A DNA stretch of 38,943 nucleotides, from contig JAHRVG010000117.1 of the NCBI GenBank assembly GCA_019090795.1, positions 1 to 38,943 on the forward strand. The letters run 5' to 3'. The translations under genes and the position numbers were made by a program. Below the pieces are notes generated by a model. It was not told where the DNA came from, made no database searches, and saw only the letters and a list, made by a program, of their open reading frames with translations. This DNA comes from Paracoccaceae bacterium. GTDB lineage: Bacteria > Pseudomonadota > Alphaproteobacteria > Rhodobacterales > Rhodobacteraceae. This document shows positions 16,042 to 25,294 of this stretch, piece by piece. Position 1 is the stretch's first letter. Every line of letters starts with the position of its first letter.

Positions 16042-17682
16042 ATGGTTGTTAATTTGGCAATTGATGAGGGTACAGACCGTTCTGTGGGAACCGCACCTGT
16101 GTCTTTAAGGCGTATTCTGGTGGCGTTGGATCAGTCTGACTATGCCAATAACGCGATGAAACAGGCCACGCGTCTGTGCGGTGGTCAAATCACCGGCATT
16201 CACGCCTATGCGGCTAAACTGCATGATCGCCGTTTTAAGCAGATGGAAGGCGGTCTGCCGGAAAAATACCAGCGCGAGAGCGAGATGGAGCATCAGCGCG
16301 AGGTGCATGAAGATCTGATCGGCATGGGGCTGGGGCTGATTTCCGACAGCTATCATGATGCGGCAGCCAGAGTTGCCCAAAAGGCCAATATCCCCTTTGA
16401 TCGGCTTTCCCCTGAAGGCAAGAACTATGCCTGTTTGCTGGAGGCGATGAACAAGGGCGACCATGATGTTTTGTTCATCGGGGCCCTTGGTTTGGGGGCG
16501 GTTGCCGGCTCCACCATTGGCACGGTTTGCGAACGGGTTGCGCGGCGCGCGAATATTGATGTGTTTATCGCCAAAGACCGCCGACTGGCCATTGGCGATG
16601 GGCCAATTGTGGTGGGCATGGATGGATCACCCAAATCATTCGGCGCGCTGCTGACAGCGATTGATATTGCCAAACGGGTGGCGGCCCCGGTGCATGTGGT
16701 TGCCGCATATGATCCTTTCTATCATTATGTTGCCTTTAACAAAATTTCGACCGTTCTGGACGAAGAGGCAGGCAAGGTTTTCCGCTTTAAAGAACAAGAA
16801 CAACTGCACGAAGAGCTGATCGACGAGGGCATTGCCAAAATCTATCAGGCGCATCTGAACGTTGCCGAAACCGTTGCCAAAGACGCCGGTGTTGAGGTGG
16901 TTTGTGAGTTGGTAGCAGGCAAGCCTTATCAGGCGATTAAGAAATACGTGGAAAAACACAAGGCCAGCCTGTTGATGGTTGGTAAAACCGGCGTCCATGC
17001 CGACGATGGTCTGGATATTGGTGGCAACACTGAAAACCTGCTGCGCATGGTGCCCTGCCATATGTGGATCGGCATGGTTGAACATTTCCCGCCCTCTGAT
17101 GTGGTGGCCGAGGAAACGATTATGTGGTCGGATGAGGCCTCCGAGATGATCAACCGTGCACCTGAATTTGTGCGCGGCATTGCCCGTACCGGTGTGATCC
17201 GGCAAGCGCAAAAAGAGGGGCATACCTTTATCACCACTCGTTTTGTACAGGAAGTAATGTCCAAAATGATGCCCGGTGGTGGCGGTAGTAAGGAAGCGGC
17301 TCAGCAAAGTTTTGAGCGGCTGGAATGGGCAGATGATGCGCGCGCGATGCTGGAAGGGATCGCGGATGAACAGGTGCGCGAAAACATCGGATTGCGCGCT
17401 GAAAAATCAGCACGCCGTGATGCCAGCAACACGGTACAAACTGCCCACGTAGAGCCCTTCATGGCTGAGGCCGCGCTTGAACCTGCAAGCCGCGATGAAA
17501 TCACATGGCGCGCGGCGTCACTTGCGCGATTACAACGGGTGCCAGAGGCTTTTCGTGGGCAAGTGAAATCCGCGATTGAAAACTTTGCTCGGGATCGGGG
17601 TTTGTCTGTGGTTGATGGCGAGATTGAAGATGAAGCCTTTGCTGCCTCGCGCATGGCCATGTGTCCGGTGGACGAGGGTTAA
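16042..17682 (+). CDS. Double universal-stress-protein domain fused to three PCP_red-like domains
   Basis: 546 aa from ATG 16042, which has AAGGGG 5 bases upstream. Two Usp domains lie at about 23-180 (RRILVALDQSD) and 187-345 (IVVGMDGSP, LLMVGKTG). The C-terminal third holds three repeats of about 47 residues beginning at W362, W429 and W489 (WSDEASEMI, WADDARAML, WRAASLARL). Each has an E/A-rich helix, a P/D-E-x-V/F-R turn and a second basic helix. They resemble the PCP_red domain at the end of the protochlorophyllide reductase subunit BchB/ChlB, which covers the tetrapyrrole substrate. A cytoplasmic, tetrapyrrole- or nucleotide-binding regulatory or chaperone role is inferred. The next gene ends in the same domain. 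Confidence 0.75.
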   Translation: MVVNLAIDEGTDRSVGTAPVSLRRILVALDQSDYANNAMKQATRLCGGQITGIHAYAAKLHDRRFKQMEGGLPEKYQRESEMEHQREVHEDLIGMGLGLISDSYHDAAARVAQKANIPFDRLSPEGKNYACLLEAMNKGDHDVLFIGALGLGAVAGSTIGTVCERVARRANIDVFIAKDRRLAIGDGPIVVGMDGSPKSFGALLTAIDIAKRVAAPVHVVAAYDPFYHYVAFNKISTVLDEEAGKVFRFKEQEQLHEELIDEGIAKIYQAHLNVAETVAKDAGVEVVCELVAGKPYQAIKKYVEKHKASLLMVGKTGVHADDGLDIGGNTENLLRMVPCHMWIGMVEHFPPSDVVAEETIMWSDEASEMINRAPEFVRGIARTGVIRQAQKEGHTFITTRFVQEVMSKMMPGGGGSKEAAQQSFERLEWADDARAMLEGIADEQVRENIGLRAEKSARRDASNTVQTAHVEPFMAEAALEPASRDEITWRAASLARLQRVPEAFRGQVKSAIENFARDRGLSVVDGEIEDEAFAASRMAMCPVDEG

Positions 17683-17683
17683 C

Positions 17684-18955
17684 ATGGCAGATGCGCCCTA
17701 TCTGATTGCCCTGAATCTAACCGAACGCTGTAATCTGGCCTGCGACCATTGTTACCTTGACGCCAAGCACCTCAGCGAGGGGGGCAGTGATGAGCTGGGC
17801 ACTGCAGACCTGAAGCGCGTCATCGGTGAAATTGCCGAAGTCGGGCCAGAGGCGATGGTGGTACTAACCGGAGGGGAGCCAACCTTGCGCCCTGATTTGC
17901 CAGAGCTTGCAACCCATGCCAGCGCCCTCGGGTTGATGGTTGTGGTTGGCACAAACGGCATGTCGCTAACGCCTGCACGGATTAAAACCTTGCAACACTC
18001 TGGTGTGTCGGGTGTCGGTATTTCGATTGATTCCCTGAACCCTGATGTCCACGATGATTTCAGGGGCCGCAAAGGTGCGTGGCTGAAAACCATGCAGGGC
18101 ATTGATGCCTGCAAAGATGCCGGAATGCCGTTTCAAATCCATTTTTCCGCGACGGATAATACGGCGGACGAAATCGACGATATGGTGGGTTTTGCACGAG
18201 ATGCGGGCGCGATGGTTTTGAACGTGTTCTTTATGGTTTGCACCGGGCGGGGTGAGAAATACTCAGGTATTTCGGCGGAAAAGTATGATCGCGTATTGCG
18301 CCGTGTCGCCGTGGCGGCAAAACGTGAACAACGCCTGATGGTTCGGGCGAAGTGTGCGCCCCACTTTAAGCGGATCGCGATTGAGATGGACCCCGATTGG
18401 CCAATCACCGCTGCTCATGGTTATGACGCAGGGGGCTGTATCGCCGCCACCCGCTATGCACGGGTAACGCCAAACGGGGATGTAACACCTTGCCCTTACA
18501 TGGAGAATTCTGCCGGATCGGTGAACACGCAATCGTTTGCAGAAATCTGGAATGATGCACCTGTCTTGAATGCCTTGCGTGCGCCTAAACTCGAAGGCCG
18601 TTGTGGTGCATGCGAGTTCCAGAAATTATGCGGCGGCTGCCGTGCCCGCCCTTTGGCCTTGGATGGCAACATGATGGGCGAGGATAGCCTGTGCACGTAT
18701 CAACCTCAAGGCGGGGCTATTATTATGCCGATGATGCCTGCCGGTGGTGCAATGAAATGGGACGAGGATGCCGAGATTCATATCGCGCGCGTGCCGGGAT
18801 TCGTGCGCTCAATGGTGCGTCGCCGTGCCGAGGATTATGTGCGCGGCGAGGGCCGCTCTGAGGTGACAAAAGCAGACCTGACCTTGCTGGCCAAACGCCG
18901 TTTTGGCGATAATGGCCCGCCTGCGTTCATCAAAAACATGCGGAGGCCCAAGTGA
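17684..18955 (+). CDS. NirJ/AhbD-like radical SAM-SPASM enzyme with a C-terminal PCP_red-like domain
   Basis: 423 aa from ATG 17684, one base after the previous stop. The radical SAM motif is C16-x3-C20-x2-C23 (CNLACDHCY) and GGEP lies at 63-66. CAPHF (C224) and the SPASM cysteines C252, C270, C307, C310, C316, C319 and C337, with CGGCRAR, match the heme-biosynthesis branch containing NirJ (heme d1) and AhbD (siroheme-route heme synthase). Residues about 357-405 form a PCP_red-like domain (WDEDAEIHI, PGFVR, RAEDYVRGEG). It probably modifies side chains of a heme or porphyrin. No other heme d1 genes (nirS, nirF, nirDLGH) are seen, so a different modified heme or a peptide substrate remains possible. 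Confidence 0.78.
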   Translation: MADAPYLIALNLTERCNLACDHCYLDAKHLSEGGSDELGTADLKRVIGEIAEVGPEAMVVLTGGEPTLRPDLPELATHASALGLMVVVGTNGMSLTPARIKTLQHSGVSGVGISIDSLNPDVHDDFRGRKGAWLKTMQGIDACKDAGMPFQIHFSATDNTADEIDDMVGFARDAGAMVLNVFFMVCTGRGEKYSGISAEKYDRVLRRVAVAAKREQRLMVRAKCAPHFKRIAIEMDPDWPITAAHGYDAGGCIAATRYARVTPNGDVTPCPYMENSAGSVNTQSFAEIWNDAPVLNALRAPKLEGRCGACEFQKLCGGCRARPLALDGNMMGEDSLCTYQPQGGAIIMPMMPAGGAMKWDEDAEIHIARVPGFVRSMVRRRAEDYVRGEGRSEVTKADLTLLAKRRFGDNGPPAFIKNMRRPK

Positions 18956-20337
18956 CGCATGATGTGATTGTCATCGGGGGCGGGGTTTCCGGGCTGGCAA
19001 CAGCGCAGGCGCTGATGGCGCGGGGTCATGATGTGGCGGTTCTGGAACGACAGGTGATTGCCGGTGGCAATGCGATTTCAGAGCGTTTCGACGGCTTTTT
19101 AATGGAACACGGGCCTACGACATTCAACGCCTCGGTGCCCGAAGCAGTCGCGCATATTGCGGGGCTTGGATTGCTTGAAAGCGCCAGCGACCTTGGCCCC
19201 AATGTCAAGCGCCGCTATTTACGGGATCAGGGCAGGTTGACGGGTGTTTCTGCCCATCCGCTGGGCTTTTTCCGCTCGAACTACCTGTCCCCGATCGGGC
19301 GTCTTTCGATGCTGTTTGAGGGTTTTCGCCCGCGCAAGAAAACCGATGCCGAAGAAACCATCCACGCCTTTACCAGCCGCCGTTTTGGCCGGGAATTCGC
19401 TGACAAGGTGATTGATCCGATGGCGGCGGGGCTGTTTATGGGGGATTCGCATCAGCTGTCGATCAACGGTGCTTTTGCGCGATTGGCGTTGATGGAACAG
19501 GAACATGGCTCCATTACCCGCGGAATCTTAAAGGCCAAACGAGGAAGCGAGCCGGGGCGGCATTTGTATTCATGGCAAGGGGGTATTGGCACCATTCCGC
19601 AAGTTTTGGGACAGTGTCTAGGAACACGGGTACACACCGGAATCACCGTTTTAAAACTGTGCAAAACAGCCAATGGGTTTGAGTTGCACACCAGTGCCGG
19701 AATTCGCCAAACCCGTGCTGTCGTGCTGGCGGTGCAGCCGCATGTGGCAGCGGGGTTGCTTGAAAACCTTGATAGTGAAGCGGCCAGTGCTGCGGGTGAA
19801 ATTGCGGCCCCCCCCGTCAATGTGGTGTATCTCGGTTATCGGCGGGATCAGGTCACGCATCCACTGGACGGGTTGGGATTTTTATCCACCAAAGACAGAA
19901 ACCGGATCATTTCTGGCGCGCAGTTTTGTTCTACCATGTACGCAGGCCGTGCGCCCGATGGTTTTGTGTCGATTTCTGCCTACGCGGGTGGGGTGCGCAA
20001 TCCGGAACTGGCGCAGATGTCAGAGGTTGATCTGGTGGCGCAGGTGCAGGTTGAGCTGGCGGATTTACTGGGCATAAAGGGCGCACCGGTGTTGCAGCGC
20101 CTCCGCCGTTGGGCACTGGGATTGCCGCAATATACCCTTGGCCATACGGCGCGGGCGGCCATTCTGCAAACCACATCACAGCGCAATTCTGGTTTGTTTG
20201 TCACCGGAAATTTCCTGCAAGGGGTCTCTGTTGCAAATTGTCTGAGCACCGCGGTTCAAACGGCCAATGATATAGACCGCAGCCTTAATCATGGCCCTGA
20301 AATTCGTTGTTTTCAACATCAACAACATACTGCATAA
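18952..20337 (+). CDS. HemY-like FAD-dependent protoporphyrinogen/coproporphyrinogen oxidase
   Basis: 461 aa. It starts at a GTG that overlaps the previous stop (GTGA), with GGAGG about 5 bases upstream. The N-terminal FAD-binding motif is VIVIGGGVSGLATA, followed by an acidic residue in VAVLERQ. Further features shared with HemY/PPOX are the EHGPTTFN segment, the FADKVIDPMAAGLFMGD segment and the final LFVTGNFLQGVSV motif. The enzyme would oxidise a porphyrinogen, or a related tetrapyrrole, to the aromatic ring. Most alphaproteobacteria use HemJ for this step. A HemY-like gene tied by overlap to a NirJ/AhbD-like gene suggests a dedicated tetrapyrrole branch. The last roughly 20 residues (after TANDI) look unconserved. 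Confidence 0.82.
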   Translation: MTHDVIVIGGGVSGLATAQALMARGHDVAVLERQVIAGGNAISERFDGFLMEHGPTTFNASVPEAVAHIAGLGLLESASDLGPNVKRRYLRDQGRLTGVSAHPLGFFRSNYLSPIGRLSMLFEGFRPRKKTDAEETIHAFTSRRFGREFADKVIDPMAAGLFMGDSHQLSINGAFARLALMEQEHGSITRGILKAKRGSEPGRHLYSWQGGIGTIPQVLGQCLGTRVHTGITVLKLCKTANGFELHTSAGIRQTRAVVLAVQPHVAAGLLENLDSEAASAAGEIAAPPVNVVYLGYRRDQVTHPLDGLGFLSTKDRNRIISGAQFCSTMYAGRAPDGFVSISAYAGGVRNPELAQMSEVDLVAQVQVELADLLGIKGAPVLQRLRRWALGLPQYTLGHTARAAILQTTSQRNSGLFVTGNFLQGVSVANCLSTAVQTANDIDRSLNHGPEIRCFQHQQHTA

Positions 20338-20372
20338 TCGGTTGTCAGAAACAATCCAGAGCATGAACCTCC

Positions 20373-20849
20373 ATGACCGACCAAGCGCATTTCTCTTCTC
20401 TTATGTCCATCGAACCTGAATGGATTGATTACAACGGCCACCTAAATATGGCGTATTACAATGTGCTTTTTGATCGCGGGCTTGATGAAATCTGGACAAA
20501 AATTGGATTTGGCCCCGATTATGCAGCAAACAGTGGTTTTACCACCTATTCCGCCGAGTGCCATATTCGCTATTTACGCGAAGTCCATCAAGGCGATCAG
20601 GTTCGCGTGCGCTTTCACCTGCTGGATTACGATGAAAAGCGCCTGCATCTTTATCAAGAACTGATCCACTCTGATGGCTGGATTTCTGCTACGGCTGAGG
20701 GCCTGAGCCTGCATATTGATATGTCTGGGCCCCGTGTTGCCCCAATGCCTGCGGATATCCTCGCAAACGTGCGCGCCATTGCGCAAAAACATGCTGCCCT
20801 GCCCAAGCCTGCGAATATTGGCCGCCCCATCGGGATTCGCCGCAAGTAA
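20373..20849 (+). CDS. Hotdog-fold acyl-CoA thioesterase, possibly betainyl-CoA type
   Basis: 158 aa, close to the usual length of 4HBT thioesterases. The N-terminal EWIDYNGHLNMAYYNVLFDR segment carries the catalytic Asp-Tyr-Asn-Gly-His pattern. The closest remembered relatives are thioesterases of carnitine/betaine catabolism (betainyl-CoA thioesterase), with YSAECHIRYLREV following. It begins 35 bases after the HemY-like gene, with only a weak ribosome site, and faces the MoeA gene tail to tail. Whether it belongs to the upstream operon is unclear. The substrate is inferred. A link to the methylated-amine genes 12 kb away is tempting but unsupported. Confidence 0.72.
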   Translation: MTDQAHFSSLMSIEPEWIDYNGHLNMAYYNVLFDRGLDEIWTKIGFGPDYAANSGFTTYSAECHIRYLREVHQGDQVRVRFHLLDYDEKRLHLYQELIHSDGWISATAEGLSLHIDMSGPRVAPMPADILANVRAIAQKHAALPKPANIGRPIGIRRK

Positions 20850-20855
20850 CCTTGG

Positions 20856-22100
20856 CTAAAACGGGATGAACTCCAGAAGATCATCCTTGGCGATCTCTGC
20901 TACATTGGCCGGAATAACGGCCAACCCGTCGGCCAGCGATAGCAGTGCTACGCGTCCCGAAAAGCTGCTGTCGAGCAATTCTAACTGCTGCCCACCTTCA
21001 ACGTATCGTGCGGGGCGGAATTCGCAGCGGCCAGCATGTCGGCTGGTAGCCGCGCTGGCGCGTACCAGAATGCGGGATTGCGGCGTTTTTTCCAGCCCAG
21101 CACGTTTTTCCAGAATGCGCGCGCCAATAATCATCCAGGTAACAAAAGCCGACACCGGATTGCCCGGAAGGCCTATGAATATGGCCTTGCCTAGCGTGCC
21201 AAAAGTGATCGGTTTTCCCGGTTTGATAGCAACTTTCATAACCGACAATTTGCCGCCCAACTGTTCAAACAGACGCGGCATGTGATCTTCATCACCCACA
21301 GAAACACCGCCAGTGGTGATTACCATGTCGCAGGTGTTGCAGGCGTTTTCCAGTGCTGCGCCCAGTTGTTCTGGATCGTCTGGAATAGCGCCGAAATCAA
21401 TGATTTCAACCCAGTCCTTTTTCAGCGACGACAGCAGGGTATAGCGGTTTGAGTTCCAGATCTGGCCAGTTTCCAGCGGCTCTCCGGGCTGGCGTAATTC
21501 ACTGCCGGTGGAAAAGACGGCAACACGCAGATTGCGGCGTACCGGAACACGCCCCATTCCCACGGCCGCCAATGCGCCCGCTTGTCGGGGGCCGATCTCG
21601 ACATTTGCGGCAACCACGACCTGCCCCTTGGCCGCATCCCCTCCAAGGCTGCGGATATGTTGGCCCGGTTTAGGGCGGCGGCTGAAATGGATTGCGCCGT
21701 CGCGCAATTCGGTGTCTTCTTGCATGATCACCGCGTCAAAACCCGTGGGCACAATCGCGCCGGTCAGGATGCGCAGGGCAGTTCCCGCCTGCGGTGTGAC
21801 CTTGCCCGCATCCCCGGCGGCAATGCGCCCGCGAACCGCAAGCGACCACGGGCCATTGCCGGTTAAATCGCGGGTGCACAACAGATAGCCATCCATCGCA
21901 GAGTTATCAAACGGGGGCAGGGGCAGGGGAGAGATTGCGTCATGTGCCAGAACACGGCCCATGGAGTCGATCAGAGAGACAACCTCGATTTCCGCCACCG
22001 GACTGGCCAGTGCAAGGCCGCGTTCAATGGCGGTTTCCAGCGGGATCAGCTTGTCGTGTGGATTGTCGCAGCACCCCGCGTTGTCGGGCCCGGCGTTCAT
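20856..22100 (-). CDS. moeA: Molybdopterin molybdotransferase MoeA
   Basis: 414 aa from the ATG at 22100, which overlaps the stop of the upstream nitroreductase gene (ATGA) and has GGAAAGGGG before it. Characteristic stretches are PLPPFDNSAMDGY, DELRQPGEPL-type STGSEL, NSNRY, TTGGVSVGDED, KPGKPITFG and GLPGNPVSAF. MoeA inserts molybdate into adenylylated molybdopterin in the cytoplasm to complete the cofactor needed by enzymes such as the IdrA-like protein upstream. It is the second gene of an operon preceded by an Fnr-type box, so cofactor completion is probably induced together with the molybdoenzyme. It may be a second copy; the genome outside is unseen. Confidence 0.9.
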   Translation of the reverse strand: MNAGPDNAGCCDNPHDKLIPLETAIERGLALASPVAEIEVVSLIDSMGRVLAHDAISPLPLPPFDNSAMDGYLLCTRDLTGNGPWSLAVRGRIAAGDAGKVTPQAGTALRILTGAIVPTGFDAVIMQEDTELRDGAIHFSRRPKPGQHIRSLGGDAAKGQVVVAANVEIGPRQAGALAAVGMGRVPVRRNLRVAVFSTGSELRQPGEPLETGQIWNSNRYTLLSSLKKDWVEIIDFGAIPDDPEQLGAALENACNTCDMVITTGGVSVGDEDHMPRLFEQLGGKLSVMKVAIKPGKPITFGTLGKAIFIGLPGNPVSAFVTWMIIGARILEKRAGLEKTPQSRILVRASAATSRHAGRCEFRPARYVEGGQQLELLDSSFSGRVALLSLADGLAVIPANVAEIAKDDLLEFIPF

Positions 22101-22738
22101 GGCTGGCCCCTTTCCAGGGTGCCGTTCCATTGGGTCAGCAAGGATTGTGGATTTGCGCGTTCGCGGCGTTTGGGGGCAGCCGATGGTGTGCCGATGGTGA
22201 TGAAACACAAGAAGGTCTCGTTTTCCGCTAACCCGAGGGCCGCGCGGAAACTGGCGGTGCGTACCGCCTGCCCACTGAGCGCGCGGGCACCAAACCCCAT
22301 GGCGTGAACCGCCAACAAGACATTTTGCAATGCTGCCCCGCCAGAGGCGAGTTGATCGTCCCGATGCGGGACAGGTCCGTCAAGGTTCAGGCACAATACC
22401 AGCCCCAGCAAAACAGGCGCGCGGCTGGCTTTTTCGCGCGCGCGTGCCAGTGCTTCGTCGTCCGCATCAGGCAGACGCTCTTTCAGGGCCGCCTCGAATA
22501 CGTCGGCAAGGGCGGTTCGGCTGGAGAGCGGGAATTCAATAAATCGCCATGGCTGCAGTTTGCCGTGATCCGGTGCCGCGGCTGCGGCAGCCATCAATTG
22601 GGTGATCTGTGCGGGTGTTGGCCCAGGTGCTGCCAGACGTTTTGGCGAAACCGAGTGGCGGCTGAGGATTGTTTCCAGCACGGTATTTTCGGCGCTGTCG
22701 AAAGCAGTACCTGCTTGCGATTTAAACACTTTGTTCAT
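22097..22738 (-). CDS. Nitroreductase-family flavoprotein
   Basis: 213 aa from the ATG ending at 22738 (GAGGGG lies about 10 bases upstream). An in-frame ATG at 22759 is an alternative. The N-terminal SRHSVSPKRL segment and the LMAAAAAAPDHGKLQPWRFIEF stretch (broken here as SPKRL, AAPDHGKLQPW) carry the FMN-phosphate contacts of nitroreductases of the YdjA type. GGAALQNVLLAVHAMGFG is the usual dimer-interface helix. It would reduce a small organic or flavin-linked substrate with NAD(P)H. It shares an operon and a box with moeA. Why a nitroreductase is co-regulated with cofactor synthesis is not clear from sequence. Confidence 0.82.
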   Translation of the reverse strand: MNKVFKSQAGTAFDSAENTVLETILSRHSVSPKRLAAPGPTPAQITQLMAAAAAAPDHGKLQPWRFIEFPLSSRTALADVFEAALKERLPDADDEALARAREKASRAPVLLGLVLCLNLDGPVPHRDDQLASGGAALQNVLLAVHAMGFGARALSGQAVRTASFRAALGLAENETFLCFITIGTPSAAPKRRERANPQSLLTQWNGTLERGQP

Positions 22739-22812
22739 TGATTTCTGGCCCCTCTTCATTCCAACACGCTTTGGCGCTCGGGCCTTTATCGGCATTGTGG
22801 GGGGGCAGTTCC

Positions 22813-22826
22813 GTGACACAGATCAA
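22813..22826. promoter_or_regulatory. Fnr/Dnr-type box upstream of nitroreductase-moeA
   Basis: On the minus strand this reads TTGAT-CTGT-GTCAC, one mismatch from TTGAY-N4-RTCAA. It lies 74 bases upstream of the minus-strand start at 22738, a similar distance to the other three boxes in the locus. Confidence 0.62.
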
Positions 22827-22907
22827 ACAGGGGCGGCTATTTCGAGCCTTGAGCGTAACAAATGGTTATGCGGTGTAAAGACATGTAACAAACCCAAGGG
22901 CAGCTGT

Positions 22908-25148
22908 TTATTCCCCGTCAATTGTCTGTCGTAAAGCGCGCGCCAGACTGGCCATATTGACCGGCTTGGCCACCTTCCGGACATTTCCGAAATCCGCCGG
23001 AAGTTTGTCGTCGGAATGATAACTGCTGACCACCATTGCAGGCAGATCAGCGCGAATCTCGCGTAGGCGAGTGATCAACTCGCTACCGCTCATGTCGGGC
23101 ATCATCATATCCGTAACAACAATATCATAGCTTTCGGGATTGGTGCGGAACGCGTGTAGCGCCAGTGCCGGGTTTGAAAATGCCTCAACCCGATACCCCA
23201 GCCGTGCCATCATGCGGCGGATAGTGTAAAGCAGCTCCTCCTCGTCATCCACCAGCAGAATATGTTCGTGCCCCAGTTGAGGGGTGCTCTGGATCTCGTT
23301 CTGGTTTGTCAGCGCCTCATATTGCGGAAACAGCAGGGTAAAAGTGGTGCCATCAGAGCGGGAACTTTCCAGCATAACTTGACCGTCGGCCTCTTCGATC
23401 CAGTTGTGTACAATCGCGAGGCCGAGGCCGGTTCCCTTGCCGACGGGTTTAGTGGAAAAAAATGGCTCGAATACCTTTTTTTGCAGGTCAAGCGGGATGC
23501 CCGGCCCGTTGTCGCTGACCGTGATGCGCAGGGTTCCGATGGCATTTTGTGGCAGGGCATTCAGCCCACCGATACCGCCCTTTTCAATGCGGTCCAGCTG
23601 CAGGGTAATGGCACCGCCCCTGTCGCCAATGGCTTCAACTGCGTTGTGGCACAGGTTCATGATGATCTGGAAAAAAGCAGTGGGGTCAATGTCCGTTGCC
23701 AACGCGTGATCCTTGGCCCGCAAGTCGATCTGGATTGAAGGCGGGGTGGAAACGCGGATCAGCTCCAGTGCTTCCTCGATGGCACTGTGCAGATCCAGCC
23801 GCTGGGCCTGCCCGGGTTGCTGGCGCGCAAAAGTCAGCAGTTGCTGGATCAACGCCCGCGCCCGGCGCGAAGCAATTTCGATATGGCTGACCGAGGTCGC
23901 GATATCCTCGCAAGCGGGGCAATCCTCGGCATCCAGCTTGATCATTTCCGTGTTGCCGATGATGGTCATCAAAACATTGTTGAAATCATGGGCAACGGAC
24001 CCTGCCAGAATGCCCACCGCTTCCATTTTCTGCACCTGTGCAATCTGCTTGTCGACCCGGCGTTTCTCGGTGATATCCTCACCCATGCCAATGTAGTTGG
24101 TGATTGTTCCGGTTTCATCAAGCAGGGGCAACAGGCTGGTTGTGGCCCAATAGTGGCTCCCGTCCTTGCGCAAGTTTTTGAACACACCGAACCAAGGCTT
24201 TCCCTCAACAAGACCCTTCCATATTTCAGCATAAGTTGCCCCGCGGGTGTGGCCTGAACGCAAGATACCGGGGGAATGGCCGATCAGTTCGGCCTCGCTA
24301 TATCCAGTCATTTCCAATAATTTGCGGTTCACAAATTCAATCTTGCCTGCTGTGTCGGTAATAAGGATAGAGGCTGGGCTTTGTTGCACCACCCAGGCCA
24401 GCTTGCGCTCTTCCTCTTGTGCATGTTTACGGGCTTCGAGCTCTTTGATCTGAGCGGCGTTGCTGCGCAGGGCGCTGCCGATCAACGAATAAAAGAGCAA
24501 GGCAATACACCCTACCAGCCCCACCAGCAGGATCATTACCCCGACAAGTGATCGCACTAACCTGTCACCATCAGAAAGGGCAGTAACTATGTCATCTAGA
24601 TTGCGCTGCCGCTGATCGCGCCAGTGAGTTTCCAACAATTGCAATGCCGCAAGCGCGCCGGTGTCATTCACCCTCACCATGGCGTCAATTTCTTCGGATG
24701 TGCGGTTCTGGCCAATGCCAACAGTGATTATGTCGATATTTTCGGAATACTCCTGAACCACTTGCTGGATACGGTTCAAAGCGTCTTTCTCCACTGAATC
24801 AGGTTCAGAGTTTTGATAAATCTGAACAGTTTTCAGCAAGAGGGTGGTTTGCGCGCGCAGGGTGCGGGCATATTCTTCGTCCTGACGTAAAACGTAGTTC
24901 TTGAAGTTGTGGATCATGCCACCATAACCAAAATAACCGCGGATTTCCGAAATCCATATACCACGCGGGTCGGCGGCCTCGGAATACTCCTGCCAGCCTT
25001 CTTTGATCTGGCGAAACCGGGCACTGGTTTCGTAACTCAGCACCAGCATCACTGCCAAAATCAACAGCAGCGTACCGGCCCCCATTAAGGCAATCGGCAT
25101 CATGCGCAAGCGGCGTTTCAATCTGGTTTTGGATGGGTCTTGGGTCAC
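22908..25148 (-). CDS. Hybrid histidine kinase with PAS and receiver domains
   Basis: About 746 aa from a GTG at 25148 (GAAAGG six bases upstream). An upstream start is possible. TM1 (about 16-38) and TM2 (about 190-215) flank a periplasmic sensor region of about 150 residues with a striking [18 protein letters not shown] stretch near 71-88. A PAS domain follows ([16 protein letters not shown], then [10 protein letters not shown]), then the H-box GSVAHDFNN, an ATPase domain ([15 protein letters not shown]) and a C-terminal receiver at about 627-746 (LLVDDEEE, phospho-acceptor D680 in [10 protein letters not shown] in AKPVN). The gene is divergent from an OmpR-type regulator, a likely partner. 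The signal is unknown. Confidence 0.88.
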   Translation of the reverse strand: MTQDPSKTRLKRRLRMMPIALMGAGTLLLILAVMLVLSYETSARFRQIKEGWQEYSEAADPRGIWISEIRGYFGYGGMIHNFKNYVLRQDEEYARTLRAQTTLLLKTVQIYQNSEPDSVEKDALNRIQQVVQEYSENIDIITVGIGQNRTSEEIDAMVRVNDTGALAALQLLETHWRDQRQRNLDDIVTALSDGDRLVRSLVGVMILLVGLVGCIALLFYSLIGSALRSNAAQIKELEARKHAQEEERKLAWVVQQSPASILITDTAGKIEFVNRKLLEMTGYSEAELIGHSPGILRSGHTRGATYAEIWKGLVEGKPWFGVFKNLRKDGSHYWATTSLLPLLDETGTITNYIGMGEDITEKRRVDKQIAQVQKMEAVGILAGSVAHDFNNVLMTIIGNTEMIKLDAEDCPACEDIATSVSHIEIASRRARALIQQLLTFARQQPGQAQRLDLHSAIEEALELIRVSTPPSIQIDLRAKDHALATDIDPTAFFQIIMNLCHNAVEAIGDRGGAITLQLDRIEKGGIGGLNALPQNAIGTLRITVSDNGPGIPLDLQKKVFEPFFSTKPVGKGTGLGLAIVHNWIEEADGQVMLESSRSDGTTFTLLFPQYEALTNQNEIQSTPQLGHEHILLVDDEEELLYTIRRMMARLGYRVEAFSNPALALHAFRTNPESYDIVVTDMMMPDMSGSELITRLREIRADLPAMVVSSYHSDDKLPADFGNVRKVAKPVNMASLARALRQTIDGE

Positions 25149-25294
25149 GTCAGGCCTTTCGGGGTTTAGTCCGGACCTTAGCCTAGAGACATAACAGTTT
25201 CCATATTTGAGCGAAGTTTTTTGAGAATGAGGGTGCACTGCTCACGACAATCGCTACATTGCAGAGGCATGATTCTAAACAAAAGAGGCGGGGA

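Noticed and set aside
19806-19816. C-run in the HemY-like gene as a phase switch
   Set aside because: The run is only about eight bases and follows from Pro/Ala codons; too short to argue for slippage.
17684-20337. Heme d1 biosynthesis cluster
   Set aside because: Only a NirJ/AhbD-like enzyme is present; nirS, nirF and nirDLGH-type genes are missing.
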